From positions 1-5,229 of the forward strand of contig JAFLZE010000074.1 of NCBI GenBank assembly GCA_029785685.1: a stretch of DNA of 5,229 nt. The letters are read 5' to 3'. How positions within the stretch are numbered: position 1 is the stretch's first letter; every line of letters starts with the position of its first letter. The position numbers and the translations under genes are program-made. Source of the stretch: Nitrososphaerota archaeon. GTDB taxonomy: Archaea > Thermoproteota > Nitrososphaeria > Nitrososphaerales > UBA183. The notes under the pieces are model-generated. The model was not told the origin of the DNA. It saw only the letters and a list, made by a program, of their open reading frames with translations, and made no database searches. This document shows, one piece after another, positions 1 through 5,169 of the stretch.

Positions 1-54
1 TGACCATATAGGTGTAGTAGGAGCTTACCGATTGCTTCGAGACCCGTTGGGGCC
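1..54 (+). repeat. 54-base exact direct repeat, copy 1 (edge of window)
   Basis: Bases 1-54 are identical to 2261-2314 in the same orientation; the match breaks at base 55 (g versus t). The left limit is unknown because the window starts at base 1. The internal copy codes for aminotransferase residues about 273-290 in a family-typical context, so that copy is the native one. This edge copy interrupts the glycosyltransferase frame, and is read there in a different frame. Confidence 0.93.
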
Positions 55-440
55 GACACTTTCAGCCTGGTCACGTTCAGGTATAGGAGGATGAAGAGTG
101 CCCCTAGGATCAGAGTGAGGACAGTCCCCACGCTTGTTGGCGTCACCAAGAGAGGGGGGAACAGATAGCTTGCGTTCCCTCTTGTGTATCTCCGTGGTCT
201 TAGGTTGGCCAGGAAGTCTCGGATGGGGCTTCCCTCGTGCGTGCCCAACGGGCAGTAGACGAGCAACTTCTGACCTTTCTCCGCGAGCTTCCTTGCGAGG
301 TGGTAACGAGGTGACGCGCTCTGCGCCTCCACTACTGGATGGGTGAAGTGGTTGGTGACGTAGAGGACCCACCCCTCCAGCGGTGCCGTTCTCTCTGTGT
401 GCATATCGGGGGTTCTCTGGGCCGACCGGAGGCCTTGCAT
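1..440 (-). CDS. Probable GT4-type glycosyltransferase, N-terminal part only, runs off the window
   Basis: An open minus-strand frame without a stop runs from ATG 440 to the left edge (about 146 codons). It probably encodes the N-terminal, acceptor-side Rossmann half of a glycosyltransferase transferring a sugar to a surface glycan. After a short leader it reads VLYVTNHF (residues 25-32), SPRYHLARKLAEKGQKLLVY (43-62), then FPPLLVTPTS and a hydrophobic stretch at about 103-123. The first beta strand, then R-Y-x-LA-x-KLAEKG, then a 'VYCP' strand is the usual GT4 opening, and a monotopic membrane helix is common there. In-frame ATGs at 446 and 404 are alternatives; 440 has a weak AAGGG 8 bases upstream. 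Codons after base 55 lie in a 54-base copy of aminotransferase sequence read in another frame, so residues from about 129 are probably not native. It is divergent from the dehydratase. Family assignment is by recognition only; the catalytic C-terminal half is absent. Confidence 0.62.
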   Translation of the reverse strand, partial: MQGLRSAQRTPDMHTERTAPLEGWVLYVTNHFTHPVVEAQSASPRYHLARKLAEKGQKLLVYCPLGTHEGSPIRDFLANLRPRRYTRGNASYLFPPLLVTPTSVGTVLTLILGALFILLYLNVTRLKVSAPTGLEAIGKLLLHLYG

Positions 441-497
441 CGCCATCGCCCTTCTGCATTTTAGCTTTGAGGGTCAGGAGCTGATTGAGCGCGTCGG

Positions 498-504
498 ATA
501 AATA
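498..504 (+). promoter_or_regulatory. Putative archaeal TATA box of the dehydratase gene
   Basis: ATAAATA stands out in a GC-rich surround and is centred at 501, exactly 27 bases before ATG 528. In archaea a box centred about 26-27 bases upstream of the start of transcription would put the 5' end at the start codon, giving a leaderless mRNA. No Shine-Dalgarno motif precedes 528. The box lies in the 87-base divergent gap shared with the glycosyltransferase and may read as TATTTAT on the other strand. The call assumes an archaeal host. Confidence 0.5.
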
Positions 505-527
505 CGCGACCGGGGCGCGATGGGGCG

Positions 528-1538
528 ATGCCTGGGAGACCATCGAAGGACCTCTACAGGGGCGCGACAATCCTGATTACCGGCGGAACCGGCTCGGTCG
601 GACTGGAGCTGACAAAGGCAGTCATCGGTCATGGGCCAAGGGAGGTGCGGATCTTTTCGAACGACGAGAACGGCCTCTTCGAGGCCAGGAGCATCTTCGG
701 AAATGATGTGCCGGTCAAGTATCACCTTGGCGACGTGCGTGACCCGAGGTCTATTGAGAGGGCGATTGCGGGGTGCGACCTCGTCTTCCACGCGGCGGCC
801 TTGAAGCACGTGGACTTTTGCGAGATGAACCCGTACGAGGCGATAAGCACCAACATCATCGGCGCCCAGAACGTGATTGAGCTCGCGCGAAAGGAGCGGG
901 TGGACAAGCTCGTCTACGTGAGCACCGACAAGGCCGTCAATCCTGTCAGCGCCATGGGGGCAACGAAGCTCCTCTCCGAGAGGCTCACGGTTAATGCGGG
1001 ACTGCAGTATGATGCGGGAATCTTCTGCTGCGTCCGCTTCGGGAACATCCTCGGAAGCCGGGGCTCTGTGCTCACCATCTTCGACCGCCAGGTCAGGGAG
1101 GGAAAGCGCGTGACAATCACCAATCCGAGGATGACCCGGTTCATAATGCTACCCTCCGAGGCGGCCGGCCTCATCCTCCATGCCGCCGAGATGGCGAAGC
1201 CATCGGAGACCTACGTCCTTAAGATGCCTGCTGTCAGGGTGAAAGACCTCGCGGAGGCTAGCATCGAGTTCTTCTGCCGACGGTACGGGAGGAACCCTGC
1301 TGACTACCGAGTCGAGGAGATTGGTGCCAACCCCGAAGAGAAGATACATGAAGAGCTGATGACCGACGCGGAACAGGCCAGGTCATCACTCAAGGGAGAC
1401 TTCTACGTGATACCTTCGCCTGGCAGCGGAGGGAATCAGAAAGCCTCGGCCGCCCGTGGATACTCGTCCGAGTCTGCCAAGATGCTCTCCAAGCAGGAGA
1501 TCGTCCGAGTCATCGGGGCGCTGTACGCGAGCTCCTAG
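528..1538 (+). CDS. UDP-N-acetylhexosamine 4,6-dehydratase (Polysacc_synt_2, extended SDR family)
   Basis: This 336-residue cytosolic, NAD(P)-dependent enzyme probably converts UDP-GlcNAc to a 4-keto-6-deoxy sugar, the first step towards bacillosamine-, legionaminic- or pseudaminic-type sugars. The nucleotide-binding loop GGTGSVG is at residues 19-25. The adenine-side GDVRD is at 68-72, HAAALKHVD at 88-96 and NPYEAISTNIIGAQN at 101-115. The active-site segment STDKAVNP is at 132-139, followed by MGATK at 143-147. The position usually filled by the catalytic Tyr is Met143, with Lys147 kept. From family knowledge, the Met form is typical of WbpM/PglF/CapD-like retaining dehydratases, while PseB/FlaA1-like inverting enzymes carry Tyr. 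Length matches the short soluble forms; the transmembrane domain of WbpM or CapD is missing. ATG 528 leaves only about 12 residues before the first strand, and a TATA-like box lies 27 bases upstream. The stop is 7 bases from the convergent acetyltransferase. The family is secure; the stereochemical outcome is inferred. Confidence 0.92.
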   Translation: MPGRPSKDLYRGATILITGGTGSVGLELTKAVIGHGPREVRIFSNDENGLFEARSIFGNDVPVKYHLGDVRDPRSIERAIAGCDLVFHAAALKHVDFCEMNPYEAISTNIIGAQNVIELARKERVDKLVYVSTDKAVNPVSAMGATKLLSERLTVNAGLQYDAGIFCCVRFGNILGSRGSVLTIFDRQVREGKRVTITNPRMTRFIMLPSEAAGLILHAAEMAKPSETYVLKMPAVRVKDLAEASIEFFCRRYGRNPADYRVEEIGANPEEKIHEELMTDAEQARSSLKGDFYVIPSPGSGGNQKASAARGYSSESAKMLSKQEIVRVIGALYASS

Positions 1539-1545
1539 CTGGCCT

Positions 1546-2013
1546 TCACGCAGACCAGGTCTCCCAGCCGCCCTCGGCGCTCATGGAGGTGAATCCTGCC
1601 TTTGCGAAGGCGGACTTGGACGCGATGTTCTCGGCCATCATGACCGCGGTCAGCGTCTTGCCTCCCGACTTCCTCCTAACGATTTTGAGGGCGGCGCTGG
1701 CTATCCCCACGCCTCGGTCTTTGGGGAGGAGGGCGATGCTGATTTCGTTCTTCGGGCCCTCGACCCTGCAGTACCCCACGGGCCGCCCCCGCAGCTCGAT
1801 GATGTATAGCCTCTTGCTCTTGTCCTTGAGCGCGTCCGCGTACCACTCTTCGTGCGCCGCGAGTTTGATCGGCGCAGTGCGGGTGGAGAACCTCCGCGAG
1901 ACGGGGTCGTTTCGGGCTTCATAGAAGACATTGCTGTCTAGGTGACTTGCCGTCGCCCTCCTCACGGTCACCTTTGCGGAGGAAGGGCTCGGGTCGCCAC
2001 GCCTCTTGGTCAT
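1546..2013 (-). CDS. GNAT N-acetyltransferase, PseH-like (amino-sugar acetylation)
   Basis: A 155-residue GCN5-related acetyltransferase likely moves an acetyl group from acetyl-CoA to the 4-amino group made by the adjoining aminotransferase. The N-terminal half carries YEARNDPVSRRFSTR (31-45) and HEEWYADAL (54-62), a pattern typical of PseH-type sugar acetyltransferases (RND, then H-x-x-W). LRGRPVGYCRVE (74-85) is the central strand pair. The acetyl-CoA pyrophosphate loop is DRGVGIA (99-105), within the R-x-x-G-x-G motif. NIASKSAFAKAGF (129-141) is the usual C-terminal GNAT helix. I start it at ATG 2013, which overlaps the aminotransferase TGA as ATGA, implying translational coupling. An ATG at 2043 would add ten residues inside the upstream gene and is less likely. 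Bacillosamine acetyltransferase PglD is a hexapeptide-repeat protein, so a GNAT here is closer to pseudaminic-type clusters. The exact substrate is inferred from context. Confidence 0.88.
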   Translation of the reverse strand: MTKRRGDPSPSSAKVTVRRATASHLDSNVFYEARNDPVSRRFSTRTAPIKLAAHEEWYADALKDKSKRLYIIELRGRPVGYCRVEGPKNEISIALLPKDRGVGIASAALKIVRRKSGGKTLTAVMMAENIASKSAFAKAGFTSMSAEGGWETWSA

Positions 2014-3131
2014 CTGCGTCCAGCGTCTCGAAGCGCGTCGCAAACGTACTCGATCTGTTCGTCCCGCAGCGCCGCGTGCATCGGGAGCACAAGACTCGTG
2101 GTTCCGACCCGCTCCGCATTGGGTAGGCCATCAGGGGTCTCGATTCTCCCCTTAGAGTATGGCTGCAGGTGCACAGGCTTGAACATCACCGTCGTCTCGA
2201 TCCCCTTCTTCTCGAGCTGGCGCATCAGCGCGTCCCTTGACTGCACCCTCCCCACAACGCTGACCATATAGGTGTAGTAGGAGCTTACCGATTGCTTCGA
2301 GACCCGTTGGGGCCTCAGCCAGCTGATTTTCTGTATGCGTTCGTCGTATATTTTGGCGAGAGCGTTCCTTCTCTCCACGAACTCCTCGAGATGCCCCAAC
2401 TGGTTGAGGCCGATCACTGCATGGACGTCGCTCATCCTATAGTTGTAGCCGAGGAGGGTAATCGGTCCGTGTCCGTACGCCCTTCTGCCAACATTTCTGA
2501 AGGTCCTTGAGAAAGTGTCGATTGGGCGAGAATTGGTGGTTATCACTCCACCTTCGGCAGAAGTGACGACCTTCGTAGGATAGAAGCTGAAGGCGTTGGC
2601 AATGCCGAACGAGCCGCACGCCTTCCCCTTGTAGGATGAACCCAGGGCGTGGGCGACGTCCTCGACCAAGAAGATTCCCCTGTCCCTACAAAGCCTAATG
2701 ATATCGTCCATATCGCAGGGGTTCCCTCCGATGTGTGTCACGATTACTCCGCCGGTTTTCGGGGTGATGCATTTGTCGATGGTGTCTCTCGTGACATTGA
2801 AAGAAAACGGGTCGCAGTCCGCCAGCCTGACCCGAGCTCCTATGTAGAGGGCGGCGTTTGCGGTCGAGACGAATGTGTTGGCAGGCACGATGACCTCTGT
2901 CCCGGGCTTCGAGACTATCGAAGCCATTATCGTATGCAGGGCCGCTGTTCCAGAGCTTACTGCAATCGAGTGCTTCGTTCCCGCGATAGAGGACATCTTC
3001 CCTTCCAGAGACTCCACTACCTTGCTCGATGTCAGCCAGCCTGACCTGAGAACCGAACTTATGCCAGAAAGAACTTCATCGACGTCCTTGTCAGTGAAGT
3101 AGGGTTGCCCTACCTGGATTCGTTCCCGCAA
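2010..3131 (-). CDS. DegT/DnrJ/EryC1/StrS-family PLP sugar aminotransferase (PseC/PglE-like)
   Basis: This 373-residue pyridoxal-phosphate enzyme very likely transfers an amino group, usually from glutamate, to C4 of the 4-keto-6-deoxy UDP-sugar made by the nearby dehydratase. SGWLTSSKVVESLE (30-43) is the family opening and SSGTAALH (59-66) holds the cofactor phosphate. VEDVAHALGSSYKGK (156-170) contains Asp158, which pairs with the PLP ring nitrogen. FSFYPTKVVTSAEGG (181-195) carries the Schiff-base Lys187. GYNYRMSDVHAVIGLNQL (228-245) is the family signature near the dimer interface. KKGIETTVMFKPVHLQ (308-323) is the C-terminal domain. Length is standard for the family. The start is TTG at 3131, two residues before the conserved RIQVGQP; there is no Shine-Dalgarno motif, but a TATA-like box is centred 27 bases upstream. 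It is 66 bases after the methyltransferase stop and overlaps the acetyltransferase start. Codons for about residues 273-290 recur exactly at the left window edge. Substrate stereochemistry cannot be read from sequence. Confidence 0.93.
   Translation of the reverse strand: MRERIQVGQPYFTDKDVDEVLSGISSVLRSGWLTSSKVVESLEGKMSSIAGTKHSIAVSSGTAALHTIMASIVSKPGTEVIVPANTFVSTANAALYIGARVRLADCDPFSFNVTRDTIDKCITPKTGGVIVTHIGGNPCDMDDIIRLCRDRGIFLVEDVAHALGSSYKGKACGSFGIANAFSFYPTKVVTSAEGGVITTNSRPIDTFSRTFRNVGRRAYGHGPITLLGYNYRMSDVHAVIGLNQLGHLEEFVERRNALAKIYDERIQKISWLRPQRVSKQSVSSYYTYMVSVVGRVQSRDALMRQLEKKGIETTVMFKPVHLQPYSKGRIETPDGLPNAERVGTTSLVLPMHAALRDEQIEYVCDALRDAGRR
2261..2314 (+). repeat. 54-base exact direct repeat, copy 2 (inside the aminotransferase gene)
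   Basis: This copy is identical to bases 1-54. On the minus strand it encodes the RPQRVSKQSVSSYYTYMV stretch of the aminotransferase, which fits the family, so this is the original copy. The distance between copies (repeat start to repeat start) is 2260 bases. Confidence 0.93.
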
Positions 3132-3153
3132 CGTTTTGAAAGCCGGCCCAACT

Positions 3154-3162
3154 CTATTTGAA
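3154..3162 (-). promoter_or_regulatory. Putative archaeal TATA box of the aminotransferase gene
   Basis: On the minus strand TTCAAATAG, centred at 3158, lies 27 bases before the TTG start at 3131, the same spacing as the box of the dehydratase gene. It sits in the 66-base gap after the methyltransferase stop, so the aminotransferase-acetyltransferase pair may have its own, leaderless, transcript in addition to read-through. The match to a consensus TATA box is loose. Confidence 0.38.
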
Positions 3163-3197
3163 TCTTACAAGCCGTCGGAGGAAATTCTCCATGGCTG

Positions 3198-4043
3198 TCA
3201 CGACTTCCTGGCGATGCACCACGTCATCAGCAGGTTCATCCCGTCGGTGCGCCCATAGAGCCCGCCCCGGTTAGCGTCCACCTTCGATATTGGCGCTGAG
3301 CCCTCCGGTCCCCTTTCCGAGTGATTGTATACGAGCTTCATCACCTCGGAGCTCCCCCAACCGTCGGACTCGATGATCTCGAAGCCTTCGAAGAGCGCCC
3401 TGAAGCCGTCCGGGGAGAACCGGTAGTAGTCGCCGAAGCTTCCGACGAAGCCCTTGTGGATCGGGTACACCAGGACAGAGGTGCAGATACAGATGCCTCC
3501 CTGTTTCAGCACTCGCTTCACCTGCCCAACAGCCGCCCATGGGTGTCTTACATGTTCGAGCACCTGGTCGAGGACGACGAAGTCGTACTCGCCGTCGCCG
3601 TAGGGGAGGTTCTCGATGTCCACGGTTGGGTAATCTGGAGCGACCTCCGTCCTGGCGCCCCTCTCCCTGAGCATCCCCAGAATCGTCCCCTCGCTCCCGC
3701 CGAGTTCGACCGCCTTCTTCTCTTCGAAGGACGAGCTCTCGAAGCCTTGAAGTCGTTTTTCGATTCCCAGGTACATAGGAATCCTCAGCCAGTTGACCTC
3801 GCCGTAGAGGAGTGGAGACTGACCGGCCTGCCCACGCAGCACCGTCGCCTTGGGGATTGGGACCAGGTAGAACTCGAACCCGAGGCGCCGCATCACCATC
3901 CGGACAGCACCGTTGACCTTAAGCATCAGAGACCTGACAGCTCTTGAGCCGTCCGACACGACGCCCGAAACAGCCCGAGGCAACTTAAGAGTTGCGCGCG
4001 AAACTATCTGGTCCCCTCGCTCCCCCTTCCTTCTCCTCCTCAT
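3198..4043 (-). CDS. Class I SAM-dependent methyltransferase (Methyltransf_11-like)
   Basis: A 281-residue protein predicted to transfer a methyl group from S-adenosylmethionine, by context to a sugar or glycan. Motif I is VELGGSEGTIL (112-122), a slightly diverged E/D-x-G-x-x-x-G SAM loop. TVDIENLPYGDGEYDFVV (140-157) holds the acidic loop and motif II, followed by LDQVLEHVRHPW (158-169), the LEH-x-x-x-P post-motif typical of methyltransferase family 11. LKQGGICICTSVLVYP (179-194) is motif III. GDYYRFSPDGFRALFEGFEI (204-223) is common in methyltransferases of polysaccharide clusters. The basic N-terminus and residues 33-66 precede the fold and are not recognisable. ATG 4043 opens the frame without a Shine-Dalgarno motif; a shorter start (for example Met40) cannot be excluded. 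It lies upstream of the aminotransferase on the same strand, and a loose TATA-like box is at 4091-4098. The acceptor and methylated atom (O, N or C) are unknown. Confidence 0.85.
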   Translation of the reverse strand: MRRRRKGERGDQIVSRATLKLPRAVSGVVSDGSRAVRSLMLKVNGAVRMVMRRLGFEFYLVPIPKATVLRGQAGQSPLLYGEVNWLRIPMYLGIEKRLQGFESSSFEEKKAVELGGSEGTILGMLRERGARTEVAPDYPTVDIENLPYGDGEYDFVVLDQVLEHVRHPWAAVGQVKRVLKQGGICICTSVLVYPIHKGFVGSFGDYYRFSPDGFRALFEGFEIIESDGWGSSEVMKLVYNHSERGPEGSAPISKVDANRGGLYGRTDGMNLLMTWCIARKS

Positions 4044-4090
4044 CGCACTGTGCAGGAGCGAGTCCTTCGAGGGAGGCGAGTTTCAGTTCT

Positions 4091-4098
4091 CATAATAG
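4091..4098 (-). promoter_or_regulatory. Weak candidate TATA box for the methyltransferase
   Basis: The minus strand reads CTATTATG here, centred about 51 bases before ATG 4043, which would give a leader of roughly 25 bases with no Shine-Dalgarno motif. It is the only AT-rich octamer close to the start. The spacing differs from the two better boxes, so this is tentative. Confidence 0.22.
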
Positions 4099-4255
4099 GA
4101 GAGCCGCTGCTGCAGCTCGGTTATCATCAGGCTTGGCTTAAGGGTGTTTGGAATGCGACAGTTTGAACTTGAGGCAGTCCCGAATCCTTCCAGTTGGAGG
4201 CGGAAAATCACCGCTCCTGACACGGGATTCATCTTACTTTTCTCACCAAGTTTTC

Positions 4256-4261
4256 AAAAAA
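4256..4261 (-). terminator. Possible poly-T termination signal after the transposase
   Basis: Six T residues on the minus strand, about 8 bases past the transposase TAG, are followed by further AT-rich sequence. Archaeal RNA polymerase can terminate on short T-runs without a strong hairpin. No stable stem is obvious, so the call rests on position and composition only. Confidence 0.28.
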
Positions 4262-4269
4262 CCATCTTA

Positions 4270-5169
4270 CTAAACTTTGGCAGAATCCGCTCCCAGTCTA
4301 GCCCTGGATGACAGCATCAGCGAGGCTATCCTCTCTGCGTCGTTCTCGAGTTTCCTGCTCACCCTCACGACTAGCGCGATGAAGGAGACGAGCACCTCCC
4401 TGTATGCGAGGCGGCACCTCGAGCCTATCGTCTCGACGACGGCCTCAGCCCTTGCTACATCGATCTGCTGAAGCTTTGTGTCCTCTTCTTCGTTCGGCAC
4501 CGGACCCAGGACAAGCAGGGTGTGAGCGATGAGGACCATCGCGAGGTGCCTCCTGACGCCCTCGATCTTCCTCACCTCGTACTCCTCCATCCCCAGGTTC
4601 TGCTTCGCGTCCCTGTAGAAGGAATCTATCTTCCACCTCTTCGCATACAGGTTCAGCATCTTGTCCGCCTTCATGTCCAGCCTGTTCGAGCAGTAGAAGT
4701 TGGGCTCGCCCTCGCACTCCGGGTTGTCGTAGGAGACGACGACCCTCACCCTGTCTCCCTCGATCGAGCGCATCCTCAGGTTGGCTTCGTGGCACCAGTA
4801 GGTCTGCTCGTTGTCCTTGTACCTCACCTTCACCTTCCTGAACCTCTCCTTCGGGACGGTCTTCTTCGCCCACTCGGAGAGGCTGACCCACCCCTGGGGC
4901 ATCAGGACCACCCTGTCGCTCTTCGACTGGAAGATCCACGTCTTACCGAGGGATCGGGCGAGCTCGGCCGTCTCCCTGCAGAAGAACCAGGAGTCCCCCA
5001 CGACGTACGTGAAGGGCACCCCCTTCGAGTGAGCCTTCTCGACGAACTCCCTCGCCACCTGGTTCTTGTCCTTGAACTCGCTCTTGTCCTCGAGCTGCTC
5101 CTCCTTGAGGTAGACCCACGCGTCCAGCGGGATGGAGAGCCTCCCCTTCACGAGGTGGCTGGTCAGGAT
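4270..5169 (-). CDS. IS4/IS701-like DDE transposase, C-terminal part; N-terminus missing
   Basis: This is a cut-and-paste transposase of the IS4-superfamily RNase H fold. Residue numbers count from GTG 5151, which is not the true start: the frame is open upstream through ILTSHL (about 5169) to the window edge, and homologues are usually 400 or more residues. The second catalytic acid is Asp53 in YVVGDSWFF. The signature Y-2-R-3-E-6-K region is YAKRWKIDSFYRDAKQNLG (169-187), with Tyr169, Arg172, Asp176 and Lys183 at exact spacing but Asp in place of the usual catalytic Glu. The following YEVRKIEGVRRHLAMVLIAHTLL (190-212) is the typical C-terminal helix region. The N-terminal third, which should hold the first catalytic Asp, is absent. 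From 5170 outward the sequence is an inverted copy of codons 50-69 of this same gene, so frame beyond 5169 is not native. The gene ends with TAG at 4270. Whether the element is intact in the genome cannot be told. Confidence 0.85.
   Translation of the reverse strand: MLTSHLVKGRLSIPLDAWVYLKEEQLEDKSEFKDKNQVAREFVEKAHSKGVPFTYVVGDSWFFCRETAELARSLGKTWIFQSKSDRVVLMPQGWVSLSEWAKKTVPKERFRKVKVRYKDNEQTYWCHEANLRMRSIEGDRVRVVVSYDNPECEGEPNFYCSNRLDMKADKMLNLYAKRWKIDSFYRDAKQNLGMEEYEVRKIEGVRRHLAMVLIAHTLLVLGPVPNEEEDTKLQQIDVARAEAVVETIGSRCRLAYREVLVSFIALVVRVSRKLENDAERIASLMLSSRARLGADSAKV
4945..5004 (+). repeat. 60-base inverted repeat, native arm (inside the transposase gene)
   Basis: Bases 4945-5004 are the exact reverse complement of 5170-5229. 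This arm encodes transposase residues 50-69 (VVGDSWFFCRE onward, with catalytic Asp53) on the minus strand and is the native copy. The arms are separated by 165 bases. Confidence 0.93.

Larger units (their letters stand above)
4044..4269. other. 226-base non-coding gap between transposase and methyltransferase
   Basis: I find no convincing gene here. It should contain the transposase-distal end of the insertion sequence, since the transposase stop is at 4270, but the opposite end of the element is outside the window. The terminal inverted repeat and target duplication therefore cannot be fixed. Visible landmarks are an A-run just after the transposase stop (4256-4261), a 9-base direct repeat CATCTTACT at 4230-4238 and 4263-4271, and an AT-rich CATAATAG at 4091-4098. 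Confidence 0.5.

Noticed and set aside
1..54. CRISPR repeat, attachment site or retroelement template-repeat interpretation of the 54-base repeat
   Set aside because: There are only two copies 2.26 kb apart, with no spacers, no integrase and no reverse transcriptase. The repeat has no mismatches of the adenine-specific kind, and one copy is simply aminotransferase coding sequence.
520..522. ATG at 520 as the dehydratase start
   Set aside because: It is out of frame with the dehydratase; ATG 528 is in frame, directly precedes the nucleotide-binding domain and fits the TATA-like box spacing.
25..570. Minus-strand 181-residue frame overlapping the glycosyltransferase start and the dehydratase start
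   Set aside because: Its product is low-complexity, rich in Pro, Arg, Gly and Ser, with no family resemblance. Another minus-strand frame over the same bases gives a coherent glycosyltransferase N-terminus, and the frame also runs antisense into the dehydratase.
1456..1924. Plus-strand frames across the dehydratase end and the acetyltransferase
   Set aside because: They are antisense to the acetyltransferase, which shows complete GNAT motifs and ATGA coupling.
2649..3044. Plus-strand 131-residue frame, with smaller frames nearby
   Set aside because: It is antisense to the conserved PLP-binding core of the aminotransferase and resembles no family.
3321..3947. Plus-strand 208-residue open frame
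   Set aside because: It lies entirely antisense to the methyltransferase, whose motifs are clear; the frame is a by-product of GC-rich codon use.
4445..4939. Minus-strand 164-residue Glu/Gly/Arg-rich frame
   Set aside because: It is a shifted-frame shadow of the transposase; repetitive EGE and GEG runs come from GAG- and AAG-rich codons read out of frame.
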